Assembly: GCA_900541965.1 (NCBI GenBank)
Contig: UQLN01000038.1
Span: 1-41,497, forward strand
DNA length: 41,497 nucleotides
Direction: 5' to 3'
Source: an uncultured Parabacteroides sp.
GTDB lineage: Bacteria > Bacteroidota > Bacteroidia > Bacteroidales > Tannerellaceae
The position numbers were made by a program, and so were the translations under genes. This document shows positions 9,401 through 15,771 of the stretch, piece by piece. Within the stretch, counting starts at the first letter, position 1; each line of letters opens with the position of its first letter. The notes below the pieces were generated by a model, which was not told where the DNA came from, did no database searches, and was given only the letters and a program-made list of their open reading frames with translations.

Positions 9401-9602
9401 CAACCGTACGATGTTGAAGAAAACACCGTTCCAGCGCTTGCGTTTATCAGCAACCTGCAACAACGTCTGGATGATTCACTATAATATGCCGGGTATTGAT
9501 CCTGAATCTGTTTCGGCAACAAATACCAATGCTACAGGTTTCGAGAATGGTGCAGCACCGACAAGCCGTTCGTTTACATTCAACGTAACAGTCGGATTTT
9601 AA
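6429..9602 (+). CDS. SusC/RagA-family TonB-linked outer-membrane protein (paralogue)
   Basis: A 1057-residue paralogue of the SusC at 938 with the same domain order: signal peptide (MLKKIRPVSMILLMGSLCFS, then GNIFA), regulatory-like domain, DEVVVTALGMKRDKKALGYA box, plug with VDGTPMDNF and DINPEDIESMTVLKGASAAA, and barrel ending NVTVGF. The reading frame is open 36 codons further upstream (to 6321), but that stretch would put Cys-rich, charged residues before the signal peptide. The ATG at 6429 starts exactly where both homologous genes start and is preferred. The stop lies 39 bp before its susD. N-terminal and plug regions are much more alike between the two paralogues than the outer loop regions, as expected for receptors diversified for ligand or for phage escape. 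Confidence 0.94.
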   Translation: MLKKIRPVSMILLMGSLCFSGNIFAAPETENQITDVSQQNAKISGTVEDALGPVAGASVLIKGTTNGTITDMDGNFTLEGVKKGDIIQISFIGFITQEIPYTGQSTLNVHLEEDTQKLDEVVVTALGMKRDKKALGYAMQELKGDELLSSREPNLANSLSGKVSGLQIVRSSNGVGGSSKIVLRGNNSLTGSNQPLIVVDGTPMDNFTGGVDDVWGNSGTDMGNGLSDINPEDIESMTVLKGASAAALYGSRAGNGVILITTKSGRKNEGLGITVNAGITTESIFLKPHMQNSFGQGSVGIYDNQSRLSWGPKAEGQTVKDWLGRDVSLRTYDNIDAFFRTGVSFNEGVSFQQNINGTSVFTSVNRSDDAGITPESKLNKTNITLRATTFLDKAEKWKVDAKVNYINMNAHNRPIQGVNPSNAFNTIYNLPRSLNVAEFKDCVDANGNMIWWDAAKNPQENPYWVTQYRQNNDTRNRLLGNVSLKYAPVDWFDIELRAGTDYYTTTKNQKVYAGGNTSPRGLYSEGSETFYENNYSFLATARKDNLIDRLGGFVTFGGNLMLQKRTKMDASAGDLLVPNLFSLNNGINKPTVTSELTRRKMNSLYGSLQLNWDGYLFLDVTARNDWSSTMSKANRSYFYPSVSLSGVISEMLPKLGTEMPEWFSFAKVRASYAEVGNDLDPYQLYNNYTVGKDENGNTIANPGKVLFDSNVRSELIKSWEAGFDVRFFNNRLGLDFAWYKSNATRQLLDLPMDPFSGYSSRKVNAGNIQNEGVEISLNGGIFQSTNPQGFNWNASAQFSLNRNKIIDLYPGVTLYDIKTLDAIQIVAAQGGYYGDIYGQTFVRVTDQNSPYFGNIVVGDDGLPLISTEKTKVGNQNPDWMLGITNNFSYKGFNLSFLVDFRIGGEIYSATASNLYVRGNAKGTVVDGKRQNFVVPNSVVKQGDSYVENKVAVTPQNYWERIGSTGNYGLPEVFTYDATNIRLRNITLGYDFNRTMLKKTPFQRLRLSATCNNVWMIHYNMPGIDPESVSATNTNATGFENGAAPTSRSFTFNVTVGF

Positions 9603-9641
9603 GGCATAAGCAAGGATTAATAAAAAAGAAACGAAAGAATT

Positions 9642-11561
9642 ATGAATACGAAAAATATATTACTGGCAGGCTTTTTCTCAGCAGCCGCTTTATTTTCCTC
9701 CTGTAGTGATTTTCAGGAGTTGAATGAAGACCCGAACCAGGTGGACGAAAGTAAAGTGAAGCCTGAATGGTTCCTGAATTCTTCAATCATAGGCGACCAG
9801 ATGAATCCGGAAATCGCAGAACGTATGTTTATCCTGACATGGAACCGTGCTTCCCGTTTTAACAGGGGAAGCGGTTTTACCATCGGAACGGATAATAACG
9901 ATTATATCACTCTTTATTTGAGTAACGACTATTCTGTAAAATGGCTGAATGCAGCAACAAAAGCTGTCCAGCTAGGAGAGAAAAAGATAAAAGAAGGTGA
10001 AGGTGACCTGTATCCTTATTATAAAAATGTGGTGCAAATGGCACGTATCTGGCGCGCATACCTGAATTCGGAAGTCTCGGATGGTTTCGGGCCAATTCCG
10101 GCTTTGGATGCTTTTTCCGGTGTCCCTGCTGAGTACAACAGTGTGGAAGAAATCTATACATTCATTTTGAAGGAGCTGAAAGAAGCGGAAGCCGCTCTCG
10201 ATCCGTCTATTACAATGACACCGATGGCAGCCGAAGACGCGTTTTATGGCGGAGATGTCAATATGTGGAAGAAATATGCAAACTCTTTGCGCATGCGTTT
10301 TGCTATGCGTATCTCGGGTGTTGCTCCGGAGTTGGCTAAAGCGGAATTTGAGGATGCGGCATCTAAGGGCTATATTTCCTCACTTGCAGAAATAGCAGCC
10401 GTGCAGGAAAAGGATGGTTGGGGCGACCTGACCAGCGTAATGTCCCGCCCATGGAATGGTCAGGCAATGTCTGTTACCTATAAGAACTTGGTGGTCGGGC
10501 TTGGCGGCGAAGAGTTTCCGTTGCCTGATTCTTTGAAAAGCCATCTGAAAGACCCGCATACATATTTAGGTTTATATCTGAATAAACATTTCCCATTGAC
10601 AACGAATGATCCTTGTGCCGGTTTCTATTTTGACGGGGTTCCTCAGTATGTAGACCCGCGTGCTCCTAAATTGTTTAGCGTGGTAGGTTGGGATGATGGC
10701 GTGATTTATTCGGATTATATCGGTGCTGCCAAAGAGGTTGGTCCAGTTGCCTTGCTTGATCCGAATGACAATACGACACCAATGTTGACTATTAACCCAA
10801 AATATACTTGGGAAACCTGGGTTGCCGGCGAATGGGATGTGAAAGGTGGTTTGGTCAGTGCTTTAACTGGAAAGAATTACAATTATCCATCTCTCTCGAA
10901 ACAATACCGTCTGAGTACAAAAAAACGCGTGTTCTTTGGTCCTTGGGAAAGTTATTTCTTATTGGCTGAGGCTGCAGTAAAAGGATGGAATGTTCCGGGT
11001 ACTGCCAAATCAAATTACGAAAGTGGCGTTACTTCCAGTTTTGAATATCATGGATTGTTGAGCCAGGTAGGAAGTTATCTGTCGTCTACGGATTATAACC
11101 GTGTAGGAACATCTGTAAGTTTCGACCATACTCAGGAAGCTCAACCTTATTCAATTAATTATGTGGATCCTTATACAAAGGAGAATAAAACACAAACTTA
11201 TACTTATCCGAAAAACTCCATTTACAGAGGTGGAGCTTATAATAACGATGCTTTGACAAAAATCATCACTCAGAAATATCTGGCTCAAATGCCTTGGCTA
11301 CCGGAAGAAGCATGGAGCGACCATCGTCGTCTCGGTTTGCCATTCTTTGAAAATCAGGCTGTGGAAAAAGACTATAACCCATTGAACCAGGTTCCTCTGA
11401 CAGTGGCGACTTCTAAAGAATGCCGTTTGGAATTTTATCCGAAGCGTTATCGTTACCCTGCAAATATCCAGACAAACAATCAGGCAGGTTATAATCAGGC
11501 TTTGAAATTGTTGGGAGGTCAGGATTTGGTATCTACTTCCTTGTGGTGGAATATGAAGTAG
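9642..11561 (+). CDS. SusD/RagB-family surface lipoprotein (SusD-like_2 type, paralogue)
   Basis: A 639-residue lipoprotein partner of the SusC just upstream. Lipobox LFSSC (Cys about residue 21) then SDFQELNEDPNQ, matching the start of the other SusD at 4123. Shared landmarks along the protein include ANSLRMRFAMRIS, VMSRPWNGQ, GPWESYFLLAEAA, EAWSDHRRLGLPFF and the GYNQALKLLGG end. These proteins bind oligosaccharide or peptide at the cell surface and cap the SusC barrel. The region between about residues 280 and 430 differs most from the paralogue, which is where the ligand surface would be expected. A perfect hairpin terminator follows. Confidence 0.93.
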   Translation: MNTKNILLAGFFSAAALFSSCSDFQELNEDPNQVDESKVKPEWFLNSSIIGDQMNPEIAERMFILTWNRASRFNRGSGFTIGTDNNDYITLYLSNDYSVKWLNAATKAVQLGEKKIKEGEGDLYPYYKNVVQMARIWRAYLNSEVSDGFGPIPALDAFSGVPAEYNSVEEIYTFILKELKEAEAALDPSITMTPMAAEDAFYGGDVNMWKKYANSLRMRFAMRISGVAPELAKAEFEDAASKGYISSLAEIAAVQEKDGWGDLTSVMSRPWNGQAMSVTYKNLVVGLGGEEFPLPDSLKSHLKDPHTYLGLYLNKHFPLTTNDPCAGFYFDGVPQYVDPRAPKLFSVVGWDDGVIYSDYIGAAKEVGPVALLDPNDNTTPMLTINPKYTWETWVAGEWDVKGGLVSALTGKNYNYPSLSKQYRLSTKKRVFFGPWESYFLLAEAAVKGWNVPGTAKSNYESGVTSSFEYHGLLSQVGSYLSSTDYNRVGTSVSFDHTQEAQPYSINYVDPYTKENKTQTYTYPKNSIYRGGAYNNDALTKIITQKYLAQMPWLPEEAWSDHRRLGLPFFENQAVEKDYNPLNQVPLTVATSKECRLEFYPKRYRYPANIQTNNQAGYNQALKLLGGQDLVSTSLWWNMK

Positions 11562-11590
11562 GTTACACTCTCCATATTATATAAATGTTT

Positions 11591-11628
11591 ACAGCGCTGT
11601 ATATCTCAAACGTACAGCGCTGTTTTTT
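11591..11628 (+). terminator. Rho-independent terminator between convergent genes
   Basis: ACAGCGCTGTA and TACAGCGCTGT form a perfect 11-bp stem around an 11-nt loop, followed by six T. It ends the second susCD transcript just before the convergent glycosylase gene. Confidence 0.92.
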
Positions 11629-11631
11629 ATT

Positions 11632-12465
11632 TTATTTCTGGCACTCGAAGCAATAATAAATACTGCCTCCCATGTAACTCTCTTTCCGGATAACTTCCCC
11701 GCAGACAGGGCAGGGTTTGTTGTTGGTCTCTTTGGATAGGACAGGAATATAGCTTCCTCTTTTCCCGAACAAATCCGTTTCCGAATTACGTCCGCCAGCC
11801 TGATAGATTTGGTTTAAGGTTGACTTCATACAATGAAATATATTTTCTTTTTGTTCTGCATTTAATGTATTGATACGGGTTTTGGGGTGTATCCGGGCAT
11901 TAAACAGAATATCTTGTAAAACTCCGTTCCCAAGCCCCGGAATCGTTTGTTCGGTGGCAAGAAATGCCTTTGCAGATTTTTTTTGTTTCTCTTCGCTGTT
12001 TATCAAGCTAAGGAAATATTCCAATGTAAAGGCCTCTGACATAACCTGTGGTTTGTTTTTGGCTCCATCCCGGTATGGAGAGAAACTACATTCAAAAGAT
12101 TCTACAGGAAAACAACATACGGCTCCGTACATACGGACTGAACCCACCAGGCAACTTTCATCTTCAAATCCGATTAATAGTTGATGTTTCTCCGGAATTT
12201 TTGCCCCGGGTTGGTAGAAACGTAAGTTTATGCCATCGCCTAATAATAAACGAACATCTTCTGCTTCGATTTCAATTAATCCGCCATAGGCATATGCCGT
12301 CCCCATTTGTTTATGAAGGAGCATTCCTTCGTAATTTTGCGGATCGCCGTAATACCAGGCAAACTTATGTGGAGTAAATCCGGCACTGACAAATGTAATC
12401 TCTTTCCCTTTTATCGTCCGGTTTAGCTGTTCGGAGATATAAAGGGCTTCCGGTGCTTCAATCAT
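11632..12465 (-). CDS. Fpg/Nei-family DNA glycosylase-like protein with altered N-terminus
   Basis: A 277-residue member of the formamidopyrimidine/endonuclease VIII superfamily, which removes oxidised bases and nicks the abasic site. The helix-two-turn-helix signature (TIPGLGNGVLQDILFNARIH) and a C-terminal four-cysteine zinc finger (Cys252, 255, 272, 275) are clear. It starts MIEAPEAL where classical enzymes start MPELPE: the catalytic N-terminal proline is Ile, although the next Glu is kept. The zinc-finger loop has GGSIYYC where the classical motif has a lesion-contacting Arg (GRST/GRGT). I recall similar MIExPEA proteins in Firmicutes and Bacteroidetes, so this looks like a subfamily, not a sequencing error. 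The activity may differ from Fpg. Convergent with the preceding susD and divergent from the next gene. Confidence 0.85.
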   Translation of the reverse strand: MIEAPEALYISEQLNRTIKGKEITFVSAGFTPHKFAWYYGDPQNYEGMLLHKQMGTAYAYGGLIEIEAEDVRLLLGDGINLRFYQPGAKIPEKHQLLIGFEDESCLVGSVRMYGAVCCFPVESFECSFSPYRDGAKNKPQVMSEAFTLEYFLSLINSEEKQKKSAKAFLATEQTIPGLGNGVLQDILFNARIHPKTRINTLNAEQKENIFHCMKSTLNQIYQAGGRNSETDLFGKRGSYIPVLSKETNNKPCPVCGEVIRKESYMGGSIYYCFECQK

Positions 12466-12505
12466 ATTCTAATTAATTGTATTTGGAAATTTCTCAATTA
12501 AAATA

Positions 12506-12513
12506 CAAACATA
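12506..12513 (-). promoter_or_regulatory. -7 box for the glycosylase gene
   Basis: On the minus strand this reads TATGTTTG, a match to TAnnTTTG, about 40 bp before the ATG at 12465. No clear -33 TTTG is present. Confidence 0.4.
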
Positions 12514-12602
12514 TAAATATTTACATTACGGAACTCTATTCGTATTGTCTTTATGTTTCAATATTAAAGAGTATAATCTTATGAATAATAAATATAGTTT
12601 TC

Positions 12603-12610
12603 TATTTTTG
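12603..12610 (+). promoter_or_regulatory. -7 box for the 12631 membrane protein gene
   Basis: TATTTTTG matches TAnnTTTG, 20 bp before the ATG at 12631. The -33 position is poor, and the leader would be short. Confidence 0.4.
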
Positions 12611-12630
12611 TTTTAAATAAAAACTCTTAT

Positions 12631-13410
12631 ATGGAAGAAAATAAAAAGCTTTACTCCCAAAAAGCAATTACTGTGGCTACTTTTTTCGGAGGTCCCCTTG
12701 CGGCCGGTATTTTAGTACGTAAAAATTGTATAGTATTGGAACGGGAGCAACAGGGTCTTTATGCCTTGATTATTGGCATCCTCTCTACTGTCCTGATTTT
12801 TAGCAGTATATTTCTGATACCCGAACCCGTGTTGGATAAGATACCGAATGTTGTAGTACCGACAATCTATACAGCTATTATTTATTTGATAGTAGAAAAA
12901 ATACAAGGAAAAGATTTGGCAGCCCATCAGGCTGCGGGTAACCCGTTTTATTCAAATTGGCGAGCAGCAGGAGTAGGGACGGTTTGTTGTGCAATCATCT
13001 TTGCCGTGTTGTTGGGAGGTGTATATTGGGAAGAAAAACGTTTGAATAATTGGGACATAGAGCAGTATAATGCTCAAATAGACCGATTTGATCAAAATGA
13101 TGCCTTGTCACTCGAGTTTTATGATATGATGGATAGCAAACCGGCAAAGCAGGTACTTAAGCATATTGAGACAGTCAGTATTCCTAAGTTGCAGGAAAAT
13201 ATGGATTTGTTGAAAGAACTGGACAAGATAGAGAATATACCTTCCGAGTACCGGGAATACAATAACTTGCTACGTGAATACTGTCAGATTCGAGTTGAAA
13301 TATGTAAGTTGATTACTAAGGCTGTGGAGGAAGATACGGATGCGTATGATAAGCAAATGGAAGAATTAAATTTGAAACTGAGAGATGTTATAAATCGGAT
13401 AAATGAGTGA
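12631..13410 (+). CDS. Unknown membrane protein with C-terminal helical domain
   Basis: A 259-residue protein I cannot assign. The N-terminal half is hydrophobic with about four candidate membrane segments: residues 12-29 (TVATFFGGPLAAGILV), 42-63 (ALIIGILSTVLIFSSIFLI), 72-89 (VVVPTIYTAIIYLIV) and 113-131 (GTVCCAIIFAVLLGGVYW). The C-terminal half (about 135-259) is charged and predicted to be helical or coiled-coil, rich in Glu, Leu, Asp and Asn, with no recognised motif. It has no signal peptide. It sits alone between a DNA glycosylase and fabD, divergent from one and convergent with the other, so the context gives no functional clue. Confidence 0.75.
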   Translation: MEENKKLYSQKAITVATFFGGPLAAGILVRKNCIVLEREQQGLYALIIGILSTVLIFSSIFLIPEPVLDKIPNVVVPTIYTAIIYLIVEKIQGKDLAAHQAAGNPFYSNWRAAGVGTVCCAIIFAVLLGGVYWEEKRLNNWDIEQYNAQIDRFDQNDALSLEFYDMMDSKPAKQVLKHIETVSIPKLQENMDLLKELDKIENIPSEYREYNNLLREYCQIRVEICKLITKAVEEDTDAYDKQMEELNLKLRDVINRINE

Positions 13411-13449
13411 ATGGTTACCTGTCTTTTTTTGATTCATAGTTATGATTTT

Positions 13450-13494
13450 CCAAAACCATAGTTATGAATTGGAAAAACCATAACTATGGTTTGG
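13450..13494. terminator. Hairpin between convergent genes
   Basis: CCAAAACCATAGTTATG pairs with CATAACTATGGTTTGG (one bulged base). It lies between the end of the membrane protein gene and the end of fabD and may serve both. T-rich stretches are weak, and a third copy of CATAGTTATGA at 13436-13446 allows an alternative hairpin. Confidence 0.6.
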
Positions 13495-13508
13495 TTTTAG
13501 CAAGATTT

Positions 13509-14390
13509 TTATTGCATACCTTCTGTTGTTACTTCTTTGTTGATTTTTTTCACCAACCCTTGCAGCACAGCACCCGGACCTAATTCGACAAAATGAGTAG
13601 CGCCATCAGCGATCATATTCTGTACACTCTGTGTCCAACGAACCGGAGCAGTCAATTGGGCAATCAAGTTTGCTTTGATTGTTTCCGGGCAAGTTTCGCC
13701 TTTTGTACTTACATTCTGATAAACCGGGCAAGACGGAGTATTGATTGGTGTAGCTTCAATAGCAGCAGCTAATTCAGCGCGGGCTGGTTCCATCAGCGGA
13801 GAGTGGAATGCTCCACCCACTTTCAGTTTCAATGCACGCTTAGCACCAGCAGCCAGCATCTTTTCGCAAGCAGCGTCTATCCCTGGGATTGAACCGGAAA
13901 TAACCAGCTGTCCCGGGCAGTTGTAGTTAGCACAAACAACAACTTCGCCTTCGATGCTTGCACAAATCTCTTCCACTTTTTCATCCGGCAAAGCTAAAAC
14001 AGCAGCCATAGTAGAAGGAGTTGCTTCGCATGCTTTCTGCATTGCCATTGCACGTTTGGATACCAATACCAGGCCATCTTCGAAAGAAAGAGCTCCAGCG
14101 GCAACAAGTGCAGAGAATTCTCCTAATGAATGACCGGCTGTCATATCGGGTTTGAACTGGTCACCTAATGTTTTGGCAAGGATGACAGAGTGTAAGAAAA
14201 TAGCAGGTTGTGTAACTTTAGTTTGTCTCAGATCTTCGTCTGTTCCTGCGAACATCAGGTCTGTGATACGGAAACCAAGGATTTCATTGGCCTTTTCAAA
14301 CATCTCTTTTGCAAGGGGATTGTTATCGTAAAGGTCTTTTCCCATTCCGACAAACTGTGCTCCCTGACCGGGAAATACATACGCTTTCAT
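13509..14390 (-). CDS. fabD: Malonyl-CoA:ACP transacylase FabD
   Basis: A 293-residue cytoplasmic enzyme that moves malonyl from CoA to acyl carrier protein, supplying the elongation unit of type II fatty acid synthesis. It has the opening FPGQGAQFVGMG, the nucleophile motif GHSLG (Ser88), and the catalytic His196 in AFHSPLM. The substrate-carboxylate Arg is expected at about 113 (SKRAMAMQ). Length is normal for the family (about 300). It is monocistronic here, divergent from tatA, with a 140-bp shared promoter region. Nothing unusual is seen. Confidence 0.97.
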   Translation of the reverse strand: MKAYVFPGQGAQFVGMGKDLYDNNPLAKEMFEKANEILGFRITDLMFAGTDEDLRQTKVTQPAIFLHSVILAKTLGDQFKPDMTAGHSLGEFSALVAAGALSFEDGLVLVSKRAMAMQKACEATPSTMAAVLALPDEKVEEICASIEGEVVVCANYNCPGQLVISGSIPGIDAACEKMLAAGAKRALKLKVGGAFHSPLMEPARAELAAAIEATPINTPSCPVYQNVSTKGETCPETIKANLIAQLTAPVRWTQSVQNMIADGATHFVELGPGAVLQGLVKKINKEVTTEGMQ

Positions 14391-14430
14391 CGTTCTAATC
14401 TTTTTCTAATTTCAGTTTTTTAAGATGGTG

Positions 14431-14438
14431 CAAAGGTA
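14431..14438 (-). promoter_or_regulatory. -7 box for fabD
   Basis: On the minus strand this reads TACCTTTG, a full match to TAnnTTTG, about 40 bp before the fabD start. The -33 element is not obvious. Confidence 0.5.
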
Positions 14439-14478
14439 ATAAAATTGGAATAGATAGGGTACTATTCGTTACAAATTG

Positions 14479-14486
14479 TATCTTTG
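14479..14486 (+). promoter_or_regulatory. -7 box for tatA-tatC
   Basis: TATCTTTG matches TAnnTTTG, about 45 bp before the tatA start. It is divergent from the fabD box at 14431-14438. No TTTG is seen at -33. Confidence 0.5.
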
Positions 14487-14530
14487 TCCCGTATAAAACG
14501 GAAACATTAACGATTAATTTATATAATATC

Positions 14531-14725
14531 ATGAGTGAATTGCTATTTCTTGGAAATTTAGGAACAGGCGAAATTATCATTATCGCCATTGTAGTATTAT
14601 TATTGTTTGGTGGCAAGAAAATACCTGAATTGATGAAGGGTATTGGTAAAGGTGTAAAGAATTTTAAAGACGGTGTAAAAGGACTGGAAGACGATATTAA
14701 AATAGACGATACAGATAAGAAATAA
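14531..14725 (+). CDS. tatA: Sec-independent translocase subunit TatA/E
   Basis: A 64-residue inner-membrane protein forming the pore-like component of the twin-arginine pathway, which exports folded proteins. A short periplasmic N-terminus leads into one membrane helix (IIIIAIVVLLLFGGKKIPEL) with the family's FGxKKIPEL hinge, then an amphipathic helix (KGIGKGVKNFKDGVKGLE) and an acidic-basic tail. The stop is 5 bp before tatC, so they are one operon. No tatB is evident; many Bacteroidetes have a TatA/TatC minimal system. Confidence 0.94.
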   Translation: MSELLFLGNLGTGEIIIIAIVVLLLFGGKKIPELMKGIGKGVKNFKDGVKGLEDDIKIDDTDKK

Positions 14726-14730
14726 AGGAA

Positions 14731-15615
14731 ATGCAACAAGATGAAATGTCATTCTGGGACCACCTGGAAGAACTTCGTTGGACTTTATTTCGATCTTTTT
14801 TAGCGCTCTTTGTTTTTACTATCGGAAGTTTTGCCTTTATGCGCGGAAGCGGGGGCATTTTCGATAGTGTGATAATGGCTCCCTGCTCATCTGATTTTGT
14901 TTTTTACAGGCTGTTGTGCAGACTGAATGAGTGGCTTGTCAGCGTAAGCTCATGGTTTGATGTACTTCCTGATTTCTGTAACGATAACTTTCATGTGCAA
15001 GTTTTCAATATCAGGTTGGCATCTCAGTTCTTTACTCATATGACCACTTCTTTCTGGTTGGCTCTGGTGCTTACTTTCCCTTATCTTATGTGGGAAATTT
15101 GGAAGTTTATCAGTCCGGCTTTATATGAGAATGAGAAGAAGAGTGTCCGTTGGGTATTTTTGTTGGGAACCATTATGTTCTTTATCGGATGTGCTGTGGG
15201 GTATTTCATGGTATTTCCGATGACATTGCGTTTCTTGGCAACATATTCATTGAGTGCTGACATTATCGAACAGGTATCTCTGGATTCTTATATGGACAAT
15301 TTCCTGATGTTGATTTTTATCATGGGAATTGTTTTTGAAATGCCTTTAGTCTCCTGGTTGTTATCTCAGATAGGTTTAATAAACAGGTCATTGTTCCATA
15401 AATACCGGCGTCATGCTGTGGTTGGCTTATTGGTAGCAGCAGCATTTATTACTCCGAGTAGCGACCCGTTTACGTTAGGTATCGTGTTCTTCCCGTTATA
15501 CGGTCTGTTTGAATTGAGTGCGTTCTTTGTGAAGAAAGCACCGAAAGAAGACCCGGATGATGACGATGATGAAGAAGACGAAGAAAGTTCTGAAATTGTG
15601 CAAGTAACAGAATAA
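14731..15615 (+). CDS. tatC: Sec-independent translocase subunit TatC
   Basis: A 294-residue polytopic inner-membrane protein, the twin-arginine signal receptor. It begins MSFWDHLEELRWTLFRS, the classical TatC opening with the conserved HLxELR that contacts the Arg-Arg motif, and has about six hydrophobic segments, with the ISPALYENEKK loop and FEMPLVSWLL region. Bacteroidetes features are the long first periplasmic loop (about residues 40-95) and a strongly acidic C-terminal tail (DPDDDDDEEDEESSE). It overlaps nothing and is followed by a terminator. Confidence 0.95.
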   Translation: MQQDEMSFWDHLEELRWTLFRSFLALFVFTIGSFAFMRGSGGIFDSVIMAPCSSDFVFYRLLCRLNEWLVSVSSWFDVLPDFCNDNFHVQVFNIRLASQFFTHMTTSFWLALVLTFPYLMWEIWKFISPALYENEKKSVRWVFLLGTIMFFIGCAVGYFMVFPMTLRFLATYSLSADIIEQVSLDSYMDNFLMLIFIMGIVFEMPLVSWLLSQIGLINRSLFHKYRRHAVVGLLVAAAFITPSSDPFTLGIVFFPLYGLFELSAFFVKKAPKEDPDDDDDEEDEESSEIVQVTE

Positions 15616-15635
15616 ATAATAGAAAAAAGACAAAA

Positions 15636-15671
15636 GAAGACGTGATTCAGTGATGAGTTACGTCTTTTTTT
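15636..15671 (+). terminator. Rho-independent terminator after tatAC
   Basis: AAGACGTGA pairs with TTACGTCTT (one G:U) around a loop, followed by seven T. Confidence 0.8.
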
Positions 15672-15731
15672 ATATTGGGTGTTAATCTTCTATTTCTTCC
15701 GGTAGCATGATTGTTGCCGGAAAAAGTTTGA

Positions 15732-15739
15732 TACCTTTG
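15732..15739 (+). promoter_or_regulatory. -7 box for the sulfatase gene
   Basis: TACCTTTG matches TAnnTTTG about 33 bp before the ATG at 15772. A TTG at 15711-15713 lies at roughly the -33 distance. Confidence 0.5.
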
Positions 15740-15771
15740 CTAAAGAGTAAAGAATCATTTAATATCATATT

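Noticed and set aside
12048..12377. Plus-strand open frames inside the glycosylase gene
   Set aside because: Antisense to conserved glycosylase codons and without recognisable features.
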